Source: Yarrowia lipolytica (lineage: Eukaryota; Ascomycota; Dipodascomycetes; Dipodascales). Taken from it: a stretch of 64,000 bases of DNA. Shown here in pieces: positions 20,286 through 30,880 of this stretch. The notes below the pieces were generated by a model. The model was not told the origin of the DNA. It searched no databases and was given only the letters and a program-made list of their open reading frames with translations. The first letter of the stretch is position 1. Every line of letters begins with the position of its first letter. Position numbers and translations under genes: made by a program. Where the stretch lies: assembly GCF_001761485.1 (NCBI RefSeq), contig NC_090774.1:2728001-2792000 (forward strand), given 5' to 3'.

Positions 20286-22409
20286 TTAATCCGACAAAGT
20301 AAGATCAACGACCTCTACGACGGTCTTTTGGGGTCGAGGGCCGCGTCTGACGGCATTACTTCGGCCCAGAGGAGTGCCATTGCCATTGGCGTTGGGACTC
20401 ACAGAAGTGGCCGCAGTGTCGGGGCTGGCTGAAGTGAGCTTGTTAGTATTTTTAGACGAAAAGATGCCCGACTCCCACGACGGCAGACCTAGGTCGTTGT
20501 GTGAGTACGTTTTCGGCAGCGTGGGCAGATTCCGCGGCGGCGACGTGCTATCGGAGCTGGAATCGTCCACCATGGTGATCACGTCCGGGTAAGCGGACGC
20601 GTCACCCAGTATGCCGCCGGTCCAGGGAGGCAGGGCAAAGTCGAGCGACGTTCGTCGGCGTTTGGGCTCGGGAATGGAAGATGTAGAATGCGTGCTTCCA
20701 GACCGTTCGGGCCGTGAGGAGGGAGATTGTTGGGGTTGCTCGGGTGAAGCCTGATTGGCTGTAGCAGGAAGCACAGGAAGAGGATGCTGGTATTGTTCAG
20801 GTGGTGGGAGCTCTAAAGGCGCGTGTGTGGCTGACGTGACTGACGTGGCAGCTGTGCTGCGAGATGTGTCTCCAAGACTGGATCGTGCACTTCCGTTGGA
20901 ATGAGTACCGTTGGTCTGAGGTCTAGACGGTGTAGGAGAGGCAGTCGCAGGGGCGGCAGTAGAGTCATTTGCGTTGCTGCTGTTGTTGTTTCCATCGTCG
21001 TCATCGTCAGAGTCCAAGGACACAACCAACGGAGGATCAGGATGCCGCTTCTTCAACCAGTCAGGTTCAGGACTACTGGCTTCCCCATCACTATCGTCCT
21101 GAGGAATCTCGTACGAGCCATCTTTTAAGAGAGACACACTATCAGCCCCTTCCGGCGCATGGGCCAGAATCTCGCTCATAAAGTCATCCACGGCTAGAGA
21201 CGCGTACGACATGGGGTCGTCACAAACGGGGCATCGCCACTGGGCGGCCTGATGCTGCATTTGCAAGAACGACCGGCCGTCAAAGCACTGCACGTGTTTG
21301 CAGAACACAGATCGAACAGGCACTTCCATTCGAGAGAAGGAGATCGGACATTTGAGCTTCAGGGGGTAATTGTCCACCACCACGTCTTCATCGCTGTAGA
21401 ACGACCTAATAATCTCCAGCGGTTTATCCCGAAGAATGTGTCTGGTCTTGATGTCGTTGAGCACCTGCGTCATGGACTGTGCCTCCACAACATAGGCCCA
21501 AATTCCGTATCTGATTTCGGCACAATGCGAATAATAAGTCTCCAATCTCTGGGTTGCTTTTTGCGGTTTTATCAGGTCAGTCACGTCAGGCGGCACCGTA
21601 GTGCCTCGCTTGTTCTTCATACCCCGTGTGTTGGCCTCCACGGCCTTATCGTTGACCTTGAGCTGCAGAGCGATGGGAAACTCGCACGAGGCTGTTTTGG
21701 AGGTGCACTCCGGTTGCAGAATCTGCCCAAAAAGCCGAACGCCGTATTTCGGATAGATCGTGCCTTGTTTGCGTTGCTCGGCTTCCTCCTCGACGGCGCG
21801 GATGTAGTACTCGGGCAGCTTGAACTCCATGCGTGTGACTCTCTGTTCGGCTGATTTGGACAAGATCATTCCGGGTAGTAACGCCTCTTTGATCTTGTAG
21901 AATGGCGTATTGGAAAAGCTGAGTGGCGGCGGTAAGCTGACCACGAGGTCCGACTGCGGCGGCATGGTCTTCACCTTGGCAGCCACCGTTTGCGCTTGCG
22001 GTGGGCTGTAGAAGACCGTATTGTAAGGACCTCGATTAGTCGAGGCTGCCACGGGGCTGGCGGTTCCATTCAGTTCGCTCTTGATCAGATCGTACATGGT
22101 CGTTATCCGATGCGAGAACATGTCTGTAGTCGTCACTTGAGTCACGTAGTACATGAGCCGCTCCTTGAGCACTTGCTTGAGTCCGGTCGTGCCCAGGTTG
22201 AGGCTCTTCAGAACGCTCTTGAGCATGGGAACCGTCATTTTGCCCCGCGAAAGCACAGAAGAAATGTACGCATGCTTCTGCTTCACGTCCTCAGAAGCCC
22301 CCTGCAAATAATGAGGCGCCTCCATGGTGTTGATGTTGATGTTGGCGGCGGAGTAGGAAGACGGAGGAACCACAAAAGGACTAGGAGTCGACGGAATCTG
22401 ATTGAACAT
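20286..22409 (-). CDS. SIZ1: SUMO E3 ligase, Siz/PIAS family
   Basis: A 707-residue SUMO ligase, acting mainly in the nucleus. Order: a SAP-like DNA-binding motif at about residues 45-85 (MTVPMLKSVLKSLNLGTTGLKQVLKERL), a PINIT domain (about 140-300; MEFKLPEYYIRAVEEEAEQ, LKVNDKAVEANTRGMKNKRGT), then the SP-RING. The SP-RING starts at Cys354 in LKCPISFSRMEVPVRSVFCKHVQCFDG and ends in WRCPVCDDPM. Two SUMO-interaction motifs follow: VVSLDSDDDDDG and the extreme C-terminal VVEVVDLTLSD. The tail between them is Ser/Pro/Thr-rich and disordered. Length sits between S. cerevisiae Siz2 (726) and Siz1 (904), so the symbol is family-level. The start is the first ATG; the downstream MEAPHYLQ Met is a possible alternative. 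Confidence 0.92.
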   Translation of the reverse strand: MFNQIPSTPSPFVVPPSSYSAANININTMEAPHYLQGASEDVKQKHAYISSVLSRGKMTVPMLKSVLKSLNLGTTGLKQVLKERLMYYVTQVTTTDMFSHRITTMYDLIKSELNGTASPVAASTNRGPYNTVFYSPPQAQTVAAKVKTMPPQSDLVVSLPPPLSFSNTPFYKIKEALLPGMILSKSAEQRVTRMEFKLPEYYIRAVEEEAEQRKQGTIYPKYGVRLFGQILQPECTSKTASCEFPIALQLKVNDKAVEANTRGMKNKRGTTVPPDVTDLIKPQKATQRLETYYSHCAEIRYGIWAYVVEAQSMTQVLNDIKTRHILRDKPLEIIRSFYSDEDVVVDNYPLKLKCPISFSRMEVPVRSVFCKHVQCFDGRSFLQMQHQAAQWRCPVCDDPMSYASLAVDDFMSEILAHAPEGADSVSLLKDGSYEIPQDDSDGEASSPEPDWLKKRHPDPPLVVSLDSDDDDDGNNNSSNANDSTAAPATASPTPSRPQTNGTHSNGSARSSLGDTSRSTAATSVTSATHAPLELPPPEQYQHPLPVLPATANQASPEQPQQSPSSRPERSGSTHSTSSIPEPKRRRTSLDFALPPWTGGILGDASAYPDVITMVDDSSSDSTSPPRNLPTLPKTYSHNDLGLPSWESGIFSSKNTNKLTSASPDTAATSVSPNANGNGTPLGRSNAVRRGPRPQKTVVEVVDLTLSD

Positions 22410-23385
22410 GTGGGGTCCGCGGAAGCTCCGGGGGGTGGTGTGTCGCTCGAAAAGGCGCAGACGGTGACCTCGGTCACTAGAAAATGGTCGTGATCAAAAA
22501 AAAAAATTGATCACACACTCTCGAATGGACCATACCCACCTCTTAATCCCACCTCTATGCGTCTCATGCAGGTAGGGTAACCCTAAATTGGTCCAGGCTG
22601 AATTGACAACCGTATTTCGGACATAAACTTGTATGATACCATACAAAACTAATGTTAGAGTATTGCTCCCTGGCTCCATAGCTCCATTTTGATCTCCTCA
22701 AACCCCCCATTTCTCGTACCCATTCCAGTTACCCGGAAGTTGCTCCCAAACTGCCCGCGCGTCCCAAACTCGTCAATATTCCGAATACGGCAAAAATAAC
22801 ACCCCCCCGGGAAAACCATGGCCCTCAAAAATGGCCTCAATATTATCCTACGCCGCCACAAGCACTCAATTGCGTGGATTTCTAACAAAGTATTTCCCGT
22901 TAGACATAATCACGTGACACACCTTATTCATATTAAGGTTCAAGAAAAAGTTTTTGGTCCCAAACGGGTAATTTGGACAAGGGCTAAAATGTCACGTGGG
23001 GAGGGAATGTCAAATAAGGTTTTTAATATTAACGAACGAGGACATGTGGGATCAATTGTTTATGTTTGTTGGGAATTACTTGAACATTTTGTTGGGTATT
23101 TTATGGATTATTTTCCATCTACCAGATTGTGGTTTTTGTAAAATAATCAATAAAATCAAATCAAATCAATCCTTTTTTTTTTTTTTAATTATGATACAAG
23201 CACTTGAACATTTGATGTTCTCAAATTCGGTTTATATAAATATCCTGCTAGATAACAAGTTGTAAGCAGTGTGTTGGGGGCCAGACATGATTGTAAAAGT
23301 AAGTGGAGGAGAGATTACTGCAAGCACGTTCGCAGCGTCAGTTGATCCACATGATTCCTCAATAACGAGCTGGTGAAGCAGCTTG
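22410..23385. other. SIZ1 upstream region and DCR2 3' flank
   Basis: About 1 kb. It contains CACGTG-core sites near 22911 and 22993 and a poly-A/T run at about 23172-23186. Short ORFs at 22818-23265 are AT-rich and not recognisable. Confidence 0.55.
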
Positions 23386-25083
23386 TTAGGTTCGTTTTTC
23401 CAAGAACGGAGCTCCGTTCCTGACAAGAACCTGCCTATCAAAAGTCTCATCGTAATCAGATACCTTTCTCTTCCAGCTGGTGATGGAATTCGCCTCAGTA
23501 TCAATCTCAAACACCCGCATTCGTCGCACGTAACCACCATAGCCTCCGTATCCTCCCTCTCCTAGTCCTCCTCCGTAACAAAGCCACATGGGCGGAATGT
23601 CGTCCTTGTGAGCAGTGACATCATCCCACATACAAAAGTCATTGACATGATCGTGACCCACAGAGATGACGGACACTCCAATCTCTTCGAGCAGCTTGCG
23701 CACTCCCGAGTTGTGTTTGGGCGCGGCAGCTCCTTCTTTCCATTGTCCAATCATCTTCTTGCCACGGGCGTTTCTGTATTCAGTAGTAGGAATATGAAAG
23801 AAGGCCATTGACAGGTGGATGTGGGTGTACTTGTTCTGCAGAGGCTGCAGCTGCTTGTGTTCCTTTTCCAGCCACTCCAATTGCGACTCTCGCACCCAAT
23901 CGTAGCCTGGAAACAGTTTCTGGTTGGGGTGTTTGGCATGGGTGTCGAGGAAGTAGAGTGTCACCGCGGGGTTGTCAGACTTGGGAGCCAGAACCTGAAG
24001 CCAGTAATTGCCTACTCCGTCCACATCCTCCGGGCCAGCTTGAGATAGAGAGTAAGGAAGGGACTCCATCAACGCCATCTGCTGGGCACGGTTCATGTTA
24101 GTCTCCTCGTGGTCATGGTTACCAAACACAGCCGCCCACGGTACCTTGCGGCGGATCAGAGGCGCCAAAACCTTAAGAAGAGCAGTTTCTGCGTCTGGAG
24201 CTGCACTTCCATAGATTTGATCACCTGTCAGAACTACCATATCCGGGTTTTCGCGGTCCAAAAACGCCTCAATATGCTGTAGAGACAGAGGATCCGCCTG
24301 GCAAGCGCCCTCGGGATCGGTATCAGCGGCCACGTGTTGCAGACACTTGCCAAAGCCGGTGGAGTAGTGCAAGTCTGCCAGTTGCATGATTTTGAACTTG
24401 GAGCCGTGGACCCGCAGACTCGGCTTCTTGACGCTCTCGGACGTTTCTCGCTGGAACGAAAGCCGGGGACGTAGATCCTTATGTGTACCCTTTTGCTTTG
24501 AGTCCAAAATGTACTCGTCTGAAAGTGTCCATCCAGGACGAGGGTCCACCGCATCAGGGCCGTACAGAACGGTCAGGCCGGTGATGGATTTCTGACTGAA
24601 GACGCCGAATTGGGCCCACATGTTGTCCTGGAGGTACTGCCAGCCCGTGGCCTTGAGTTGCAGCAATCTCTCTGTTCCAGGGGGCAGATCGAGCAGATCC
24701 AGCACCCGCTGAGGCACCTTGCCGTCGCCGTCGCTGAAGGCAATGTCCAGAACGGTCTGGTCTCCCTTCTGCAGGTCCTTCTGGGCCTTCTTCTGCACCA
24801 TGAGAAACGATTTGTATTTCCACGAGTCGCCCAGATGAAGGTCCTTGTTGATCACCTCCCAGCCCTCGGGAAAAGAACACGTCGACACCCGCAGGCACCG
24901 CATCACAGACACCTCGGTGATCACCTGGCCCTCGTGGTACCTGTAGAGCAGAGCCCGCGCGGCCCCCGTGGACTGTTGCGCGACCCGGCTCATGCCAAAG
25001 TACTCGGCCACAAACAACACACAGCCAATGGCTAGTGTCAGTTGCAGCGCGAGCCGCAGCCATCGTTTCGGAAGGAGACTCAT
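23386..25083 (-). CDS. DCR2: Dcr2-like calcineurin-type phosphoesterase
   Basis: A 565-residue metallophosphatase. After MSLLPKRW, a hydrophobic segment (LRLALQLTLAIGCVLFV) forms a signal anchor, so the enzyme likely faces the secretory-pathway lumen. The dinuclear metal-site motifs appear in order: LADLHYS (DxH), VVLTGDQIYG (GDxx), FGNHDHEE (GNHD) and SVGHDHVND (GHxH). Yeast Dcr2 is a dosage-dependent cell-cycle regulator, linked to Sic1 dephosphorylation and to the unfolded protein response. The frame stays open to ATG 25191, but the extra 36 residues look like translated leader. ATG 25083 follows ACACACAACACACA, a typical context. A minus-strand ATG-GTGAGT at 25411-25403 and CTAACTAG just before 25191 leave open a leader intron. 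It lies tandem to SIZ1 and FCF1 on the same strand. Confidence 0.88.
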   Translation of the reverse strand: MSLLPKRWLRLALQLTLAIGCVLFVAEYFGMSRVAQQSTGAARALLYRYHEGQVITEVSVMRCLRVSTCSFPEGWEVINKDLHLGDSWKYKSFLMVQKKAQKDLQKGDQTVLDIAFSDGDGKVPQRVLDLLDLPPGTERLLQLKATGWQYLQDNMWAQFGVFSQKSITGLTVLYGPDAVDPRPGWTLSDEYILDSKQKGTHKDLRPRLSFQRETSESVKKPSLRVHGSKFKIMQLADLHYSTGFGKCLQHVAADTDPEGACQADPLSLQHIEAFLDRENPDMVVLTGDQIYGSAAPDAETALLKVLAPLIRRKVPWAAVFGNHDHEETNMNRAQQMALMESLPYSLSQAGPEDVDGVGNYWLQVLAPKSDNPAVTLYFLDTHAKHPNQKLFPGYDWVRESQLEWLEKEHKQLQPLQNKYTHIHLSMAFFHIPTTEYRNARGKKMIGQWKEGAAAPKHNSGVRKLLEEIGVSVISVGHDHVNDFCMWDDVTAHKDDIPPMWLCYGGGLGEGGYGGYGGYVRRMRVFEIDTEANSITSWKRKVSDYDETFDRQVLVRNGAPFLEKRT

Positions 25084-25290
25084 TGTGTGTTGTGTGAAGA
25101 ACAAGTACGAGTACAAGTCGAACCGTGATGAGTTAGCTACAGGGGGGAGGGTGGCAGGGGCATCCCCGACGTATACTTGAACTCTAAGCATCTAGTTAGG
25201 TTAGGTTAAGTACGAAAGTATGAAAAGGTGTGTGTGGACATCTCGGGGGAGGAAGTGGACTAGATCGGTAGCTAGTATGTAGGAGTTTGG

Positions 25291-25309
25291 TCACGTGATA
25301 GTCACGTGA
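25291..25309. promoter_or_regulatory. Tandem TCACGTGA sites
   Basis: Two TCACGTGA octamers at 25291-25298 and 25302-25309, spaced 11 bp apart (one helical turn), about 210 bp upstream of the DCR2 start. CACGTG cores are bound by bHLH factors such as Cbf1 or Ino2/Ino4 in yeasts. Binding here is inferred. Confidence 0.5.
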
Positions 25310-25429
25310 TCAAATCGAAATTTCCACACCGTCAAACAAGGTTCAATTGATCGAGTTGAGTGGGTGTACAGTATTGGATCTGCTCTCTGCACTGCAAAGA
25401 ACTCACCATGTGTTGGACCGAATGGCCTG

Positions 25430-25441
25430 GGTCACGTGACC
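25430..25441. promoter_or_regulatory. 12-bp palindrome with CACGTG core
   Basis: GGTCACGTGACC is a perfect 12-bp palindrome upstream of DCR2. The identical 12-mer recurs at 58149-58160 near RPL30, suggesting the same binding factor. Confidence 0.45.
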
Positions 25442-26210
25442 AGGAAAAGTTTGGGATGTTCAATGTATTCTCCTCGTCTTTTGGAGCTAATCAATATAAT
25501 GAATTACTCTCATTATTGCACTTTATCACGTTCTCAAGCGGTATTATTTGGACAAGGCAACTGAACATCTGTGGAACATTTCGATAAGACTTGATACCGA
25601 GATTAGGATCAATCGAAAGGTCAGAGTATCTATCTCCAATTGCTAGGAGTATATCCACTACTCAAAAGTGCCATAATCAACCAGTTATCATGCTTCATCT
25701 ATCTTCTTAGAACCCCATAATGAGTATACAGAGAAGCAGGGGGAAAGTAGTGCAGAGGACGCGGAAAAAAACATGATGAACTGGAAATGAGACTTCTTCT
25801 TGTCGTTCTGAACAGTTTGGTGTACTCTTTGAGGTCCTACATCAACAATCTCTCACGTTTTACCTACATTCCCTTGGTGTGGAGTACACGGCATGTATGT
25901 ACATTCTACGGGTATCTTACGATGCTCCAAACTTTTGAGAAGAGGGATCAAAAGGACTCGTTGAACATCTGGAACATTGGTATCAAATCCCAGAACAACT
26001 TGAACTGATTGTATACGTCATGAATACACATTAAGTACTGTAAAGTCGGGCCTACAACTCTCTGTAGGTGACTTATGTACCTACAAAATCCAAGACCCAG
26101 AAAAGGTGTCCACTCTCACCTTTGACATCTCCTCTAACCTTTGTCCACGGCTACCATATGATCATGCAATAAATAACAATATATCTGTAAGAACATGTGC
26201 TTACACTAGG

Positions 26211-26792
26211 TTAGAAAACATCGGGAAGACGCTCAATGACATATCCCTTGTTTCCCACGCCCATGAGCGGAATACCGGGCACCTTTCGGAGCCGTCGCTT
26301 GAGATCCTGATCGTTGGTGGCAACAATGTAGCACTTGTGCTGCAGCACTCGGTTCACCAGACAATCATCGGCATAGGTGCCCTTGTGGGTGCACGTGAGC
26401 CGTTTGATTCGGGGGTCTCGGGCCAGCTTGAGCGCAATTCTGTACTTGGGCCCCAGCTTCTCCAACTCCGCCATGACGCAGTCAGTGACAATGGGGTTGG
26501 CTTTGGCGTACAGACAGTCCATCATGGCTCTGTGAATGTCCAGCTTTTTCTGGATGCTGAAGTTTATGAAATTCGTATCAATAAGCACCTGGTAGGGCGG
26601 CTTGATGGCCTCGTTGTATTGGAAGAAGAGCGCCGACGACACTCGAGGCACCTCTCGAACCAGCTCCTCCTCCTTGTTCTTCTTTGCTGCCTGCGCTTCA
26701 ATGTCCTCCTTGTTCTTCTTGAGTCGCGGGTCCGTGGCCTTGATCATCCGCTTGGTCGCGGCAAACTTTCGGGTCTTGGCGGCTTTTCCCAT
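26211..26792 (-). CDS. FCF1: rRNA-processing PIN-domain protein Fcf1/Utp24
   Basis: A 193-residue PIN-domain nuclease of the nucleolar SSU processome, needed for early 18S pre-rRNA cleavages (sites A1 and A2). Near-identity to yeast Fcf1 is visible: MGKAAKTRKF start, PRVSSALFFQYNEAIKPPYQVLIDTNFINFSIQKK, DCVMAELEKLGPKYRIALKLARDPRIKRL, CTHKGTYADDC, HKCYIVATNDQDLKRRLRK and the terminal VIERLPDVF. Catalytic acidic residues lie in the LIDTN, VMAELE, YADDC and TNDQD segments. The frame is open a further 27 codons upstream to 26873, but ATG 26792 gives the conserved MGK start. Divergent from PEP5. Confidence 0.97.
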   Translation of the reverse strand: MGKAAKTRKFAATKRMIKATDPRLKKNKEDIEAQAAKKNKEEELVREVPRVSSALFFQYNEAIKPPYQVLIDTNFINFSIQKKLDIHRAMMDCLYAKANPIVTDCVMAELEKLGPKYRIALKLARDPRIKRLTCTHKGTYADDCLVNRVLQHKCYIVATNDQDLKRRLRKVPGIPLMGVGNKGYVIERLPDVF

Positions 26793-27677
26793 CCTGTAGA
26801 ATCGACTTGTGGTTGTGTAGATGTTGCAAAGAGGTTGAAGAAGCCCACCATAGATCTTTATGCATGGAGGCAAAATATTTTTAGAGTTGGAGGTTAAACG
26901 AGAACCAATGTGGCGAGTGGAGAGCAGTTAAACCACAGCAAGTACCACGTAGATGGTAGAAATATTCGCAGCAGCGTACTGACGCGATTGTGGAGAAGCT
27001 TTAGAAACAATTTCGAGCGTAAAATTCGGTATAACTCCCAAAAGTGGTCCTACAGAGATGAACGTTGTATATAATTAACAAGGAGGTGACGGGTATTCTC
27101 TTGATACCAATTTTGATAGGTAAATACTCAACGTACATGTTTTAACGACTAATCCCGTTTTTCCCTACGTCGGATGTGGTGATGGAGTATTTTCAAATTA
27201 AGGTTTTTCAACTTGCGCGTTGGAGTCCGTAAGCGTCCTCATATTTCCTTGTGAGGGTATTATGATGGATTCGCGGCTTCTTTTTTTAGATCATGGGTGC
27301 TTTTTATATGTCTTCGCAGCAAAAATCTAGCCCATATCTTCAAAACTGGGTGAGCTAGACGGCATCTGGTTTTTCAACCAACGCCAACTAACTTAGTTGA
27401 AGATTTAGTTGAAGATTTAACAATCCCCCAGCGCACCAACCTAGAAGCAGAAAAAAAAAAAAAGTAGGGGAAAAAAAATGAAAAAACCACATCTGGACAA
27501 CAATTTCTCGGTCTTAAACATATCCCATCATTAATAACTTTTCCCAGAAACCATTCAATCAATGGACTACATTCCCACCGACCCGCCCACAGGTTATGAC
27601 CTCCTGCATGCACCCCGTGCGATATAATGTGCGTAAGGCCAATCTGGCGATATCAGACGCACGACAACCAACACAAA
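26793..27677. other. Divergent intergenic region FCF1 / PEP5
   Basis: An 885-bp bidirectional promoter region. An ATG at 27596 opens a long frame through the PEP5 intron, but it precedes the real first exon and is not part of the protein. Poly-A runs lie at about 27450-27480. No other gene. Confidence 0.6.
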
Positions 27678-30655
27678 ATGTCCATGTCGGCTGTGAGTAT
27701 CGCGTGGAGAGCTGGGTCGACCGGTCAGGAGTGACGCAAACATCATCTATATATAAGAGCTCGGTTTCCGTCGTCTTGCGCTTTTTTCTTTTCTACTCGG
27801 TCACCAACTACTCATCTCCAACCAACGAACTGACACAGTGGCGCCAATTTTCCTTCTTTGACTTCACGCCAATAAGAGACCCGTATTCGGGCACGGATGA
27901 GGCTCTGTACTCGGATTCGCGGCTCACGGCGATTGCTCCGGGCGTGGATCTGGTCTTCTATGCGTCTGGAACCACCATCAAGGCCTTTGACAAGGATCTC
28001 CAAGTCCAACGACACTTTGAGGCCTACGACAAGGGCTGGACGGTTTCCCGGATCAAGTATCTGGATGGCACGGGGCTGCTACTGACCGTCGGCGAGCTGC
28101 TGGGCCAACCTACGACTCTCAAGTTGTGGAAACTGGGGCCCGACAATACGCAAAAAAGCCATGCGGTGGTGCCTGTCAGCAACGGCGGCAACACGCAGCC
28201 ACTAACAGCCATGGCAATTTCAGCGGACTTTGGCACAATTGCGCTGGGGTTCGGCAACGGAGCGGTCATCATGGTCAGAGGAGACATGATTCGAGATCGC
28301 GGACACAAGCAGCGTCTGGTCTACGATAGCAGTGGGCCGGTCACGGGGCTGCACATGACCGAAAACGACTCGTTGGTCTACGTGACGACCGTCAGTCAAA
28401 TCCTGACTGTTCCAACGTCAGGAAAGAATCCGGGACGGGCCGAAAAGGTGCTGGATTCGGCTGCAGGAGCAGACGTGGGCTGTTCGGTGCTTGAAAACGA
28501 TGGCCGAGGAAGCGATCTCGTGGTGGCTCGAACTTCGGGATTGCAATACTACTCAATCCATGGCAAGGGCCCCAAGCTGGACTTTGATGTGGCCAAAAAA
28601 CAGGTCTACAAGCACGGAGCGTATCTCGCCGTGGCCACGTTGGAGAACTCGGTAAACCGAATTCTGGTGGTCAACCCCGAGTACAAGTACATTGCGTTCA
28701 GCGGAGCACTTTCATCCGCTTCCAGAACAATGTTCACCCAATGGGGCCAGCTGCATGTGCTAGACACCTCTGGAATGCTCTACCGAATCGAGGAGAAGCG
28801 CATTTCGGACCAGATTGAGGTTCTGATGGCCCGAAACCTCTACTCCATGGCGGTGGACTTTGCCGTCAAGCACAATGTTCCCAAATCCGAGCTGCTCGCA
28901 ATCCATCAGCGGTATGCACAGTACCTGTATGACAAGGGCGAGTATGCTGGCTCTATGGATGAGTATGTCGCGTGTCTGGGCCTCGACGATACTGCCACAT
29001 CACGGGTGATTCTCAAGTTCTCCGACTCGCAACTCGTGGCTCAACTAACGCGATACCTGGAGGAAATCTATGACCGAGGACTTGCTTCTCCTCAACACAC
29101 GGGTCTGCTGCTCAACACGTACGCCAAGCAGAAGGATACGGCTTCAATTGAGCGGTTCATCGAGACCACGGCCAACTCCAAGTCTTATGATCCCGAAATG
29201 GCCATTAGAATCTTCCGACAGAGCGGATACCACGCCCAGGCAGCCTACCTTGCTGCTCTTCATGGAGAACACTATCTTGCTGTCCAGATCAAGATTGAGC
29301 TGCAGGACTACAAGGGTGCTCTTCGGTATGCTGAGTCCTTGAGTCCCGAAGACGCAATTCGAGTTGCTATTGATTATGGAAAGACATTGTTGGACGTGTT
29401 CCCCAACGAGACTACAGCTCTTCTCATCAAGCTCTTCACGGGCCAGTATCGACCTAAGTCATACGACATTTCGTCCCATGATACTGCTGCCACGACTGCC
29501 GAGGAGGAGGAGGAAGGCATGAGCTCTCGACTCACCGCTCCTGTTCTACAGTCGTACCGGGCTTTTGTGTCGTACATGGGCGTCTCTGAGAAGGAGCAGG
29601 TGACTGTTTCGGACGACGACGACGAGTCTCGACCTCAGTACATTCCTCCTCGTCCCAATCTCATCTTCCCTGCCTTTGTTTCGCATCCCTACGAGTTCAT
29701 CATCTTTCTGGAGGCGTATCTGGCCGAGTACGACCGTCTTGGCTCGGAAAAGGACAAGAAGGAAATTGTCTGCACCTTGTTTGAAATGTACTTGAACTTG
29801 TACGAGCAGCACAAGGACGAAGAGTGGGAAAACAAGGCTCGAGAGATCGGAGCCGAGTACCAGCATTACATTGACCCCAACACGATGCTTCTTCTTTCTC
29901 ACCTGTCATCTTTCAAGGAGGGCTATGTCATGGCCAATACCTACAACAAGGAAGCCTCCAGTGGCTTCAAAACCGATCTGTTGCGATCGTGTATTGCAAG
30001 TGGGAAGACCGAGGATGTTGTCCAGGCTCTGCATACCTATGGGCCCACTGAGCCCGAGCTGTATCCCATTGCTCTCAACTATTTTGTTTCGTCTCAGCAA
30101 GTTTTGGACGAAACTAAGGACGAGTTTGTGGCTACTTTGGCAAAGATTCGGCAGGATCGGCTCATGTCTCCTCTGCAGGTCATTCAGGCCTTGTCCCATT
30201 CTTCTGTGGCGACTGTGGGACTCGTCAAGGACTACCTACTTGAGGTTATTGAGGGAGAGAAGACATCCATTAACAACAACAAGCTGCTGTCTGACTCGTA
30301 CCAAAAGGAAACGGCTGCTAAGAAGTCTTCTGTCGACAAGCTCAGAGAAGAGATTTCCGTCATCCAGGCCACCTCCTGCAACACATGCAAGATGACTTTG
30401 GATCATCCCTCGGTGCACTTTCTGTGCAAGCACTCGTTCCATCAGCGGTGTCTCAATGCGGTGGACGGCGAGAATCCCGACTGTCCGGTGTGTGGCAACG
30501 ATCTGGATGCGCTGAAGGCCATCAGACGGGCCCAGACTGATGTTGGAGAGCGAGGAGATTTGTTGACCGCTGCTCTCGACTCTGCTGAGAACAAGTTCAA
30601 GGTGGTGTCTGATTTCTACGGAAGGGGAGCTATGGAGAAGGTGAATTACGTGTGA
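27678..30655 (+). CDS. PEP5: Vps11/Pep5, HOPS and CORVET tethering subunit (two exons)
   Basis: A 943-residue core subunit of the vacuolar HOPS and endosomal CORVET tethers. The CDS is 27678-27692 joined to 27839-30655. Exon 1 (MSMSA) follows AACACAAA; exon 2 opens WRQFSFFDFTPIRDP, matching the yeast Pep5 start [20 protein letters not shown]. This is strong evidence for the splice. The N-terminal half is a beta-propeller-like region. The middle is an alpha-solenoid with a clathrin heavy-chain repeat (around YAQYLYDKGEYAGSMDEYVACLG). A RING-H2 domain lies at about residues 852-895 (CNTCKM...FLCKHSFHQRC...CPVCGND). Yeast Pep5 is 1029 residues. The unspliced frame from 27596 carries 81 unrelated leading residues and should not be used. 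Convergent with CSR1 across 225 bp. Confidence 0.95.
27693..27838 (+). other. PEP5 intron
   Basis: A 146-nt predicted intron: donor GTGAGT at 27693-27698, acceptor CTGACACAG ending at 27838, phase 0. It contains no in-frame stop, which is why the unspliced ORF looks continuous. Confidence 0.92.
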
Positions 30656-30880
30656 CGGTAGCGTAAGCTGATGTAATGATTTATGATAATGATATGATAA
30701 TGATTTGGACATGTCCTCCATGGGACCAGAAAAGTCACTGTATAAATACAAGTACTTGTAGTTTTCGAACAGTACATCTACACTTGTCACTCACATCACT
30801 CTCTAATGTCTAATTCATATAATTTAATACGGAGCCCTGCAACAGGGTACCCCTTTAGTCGTCTGGCCGGAATTGCCGCC

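Larger units (their letters stand above)
25084..26210. other. DCR2 upstream region
   Basis: About 1.1 kb holding three CACGTG-core palindromes within 150 bp (separate entries) and a possible leader intron. The rest carries only short, unrecognisable ORFs. Confidence 0.6.

Noticed and set aside
27596-27677. ATG 27596 as the PEP5 start
   Set aside because: The residues it adds are unrelated to Vps11, whereas the spliced MSMSA start matches the family.
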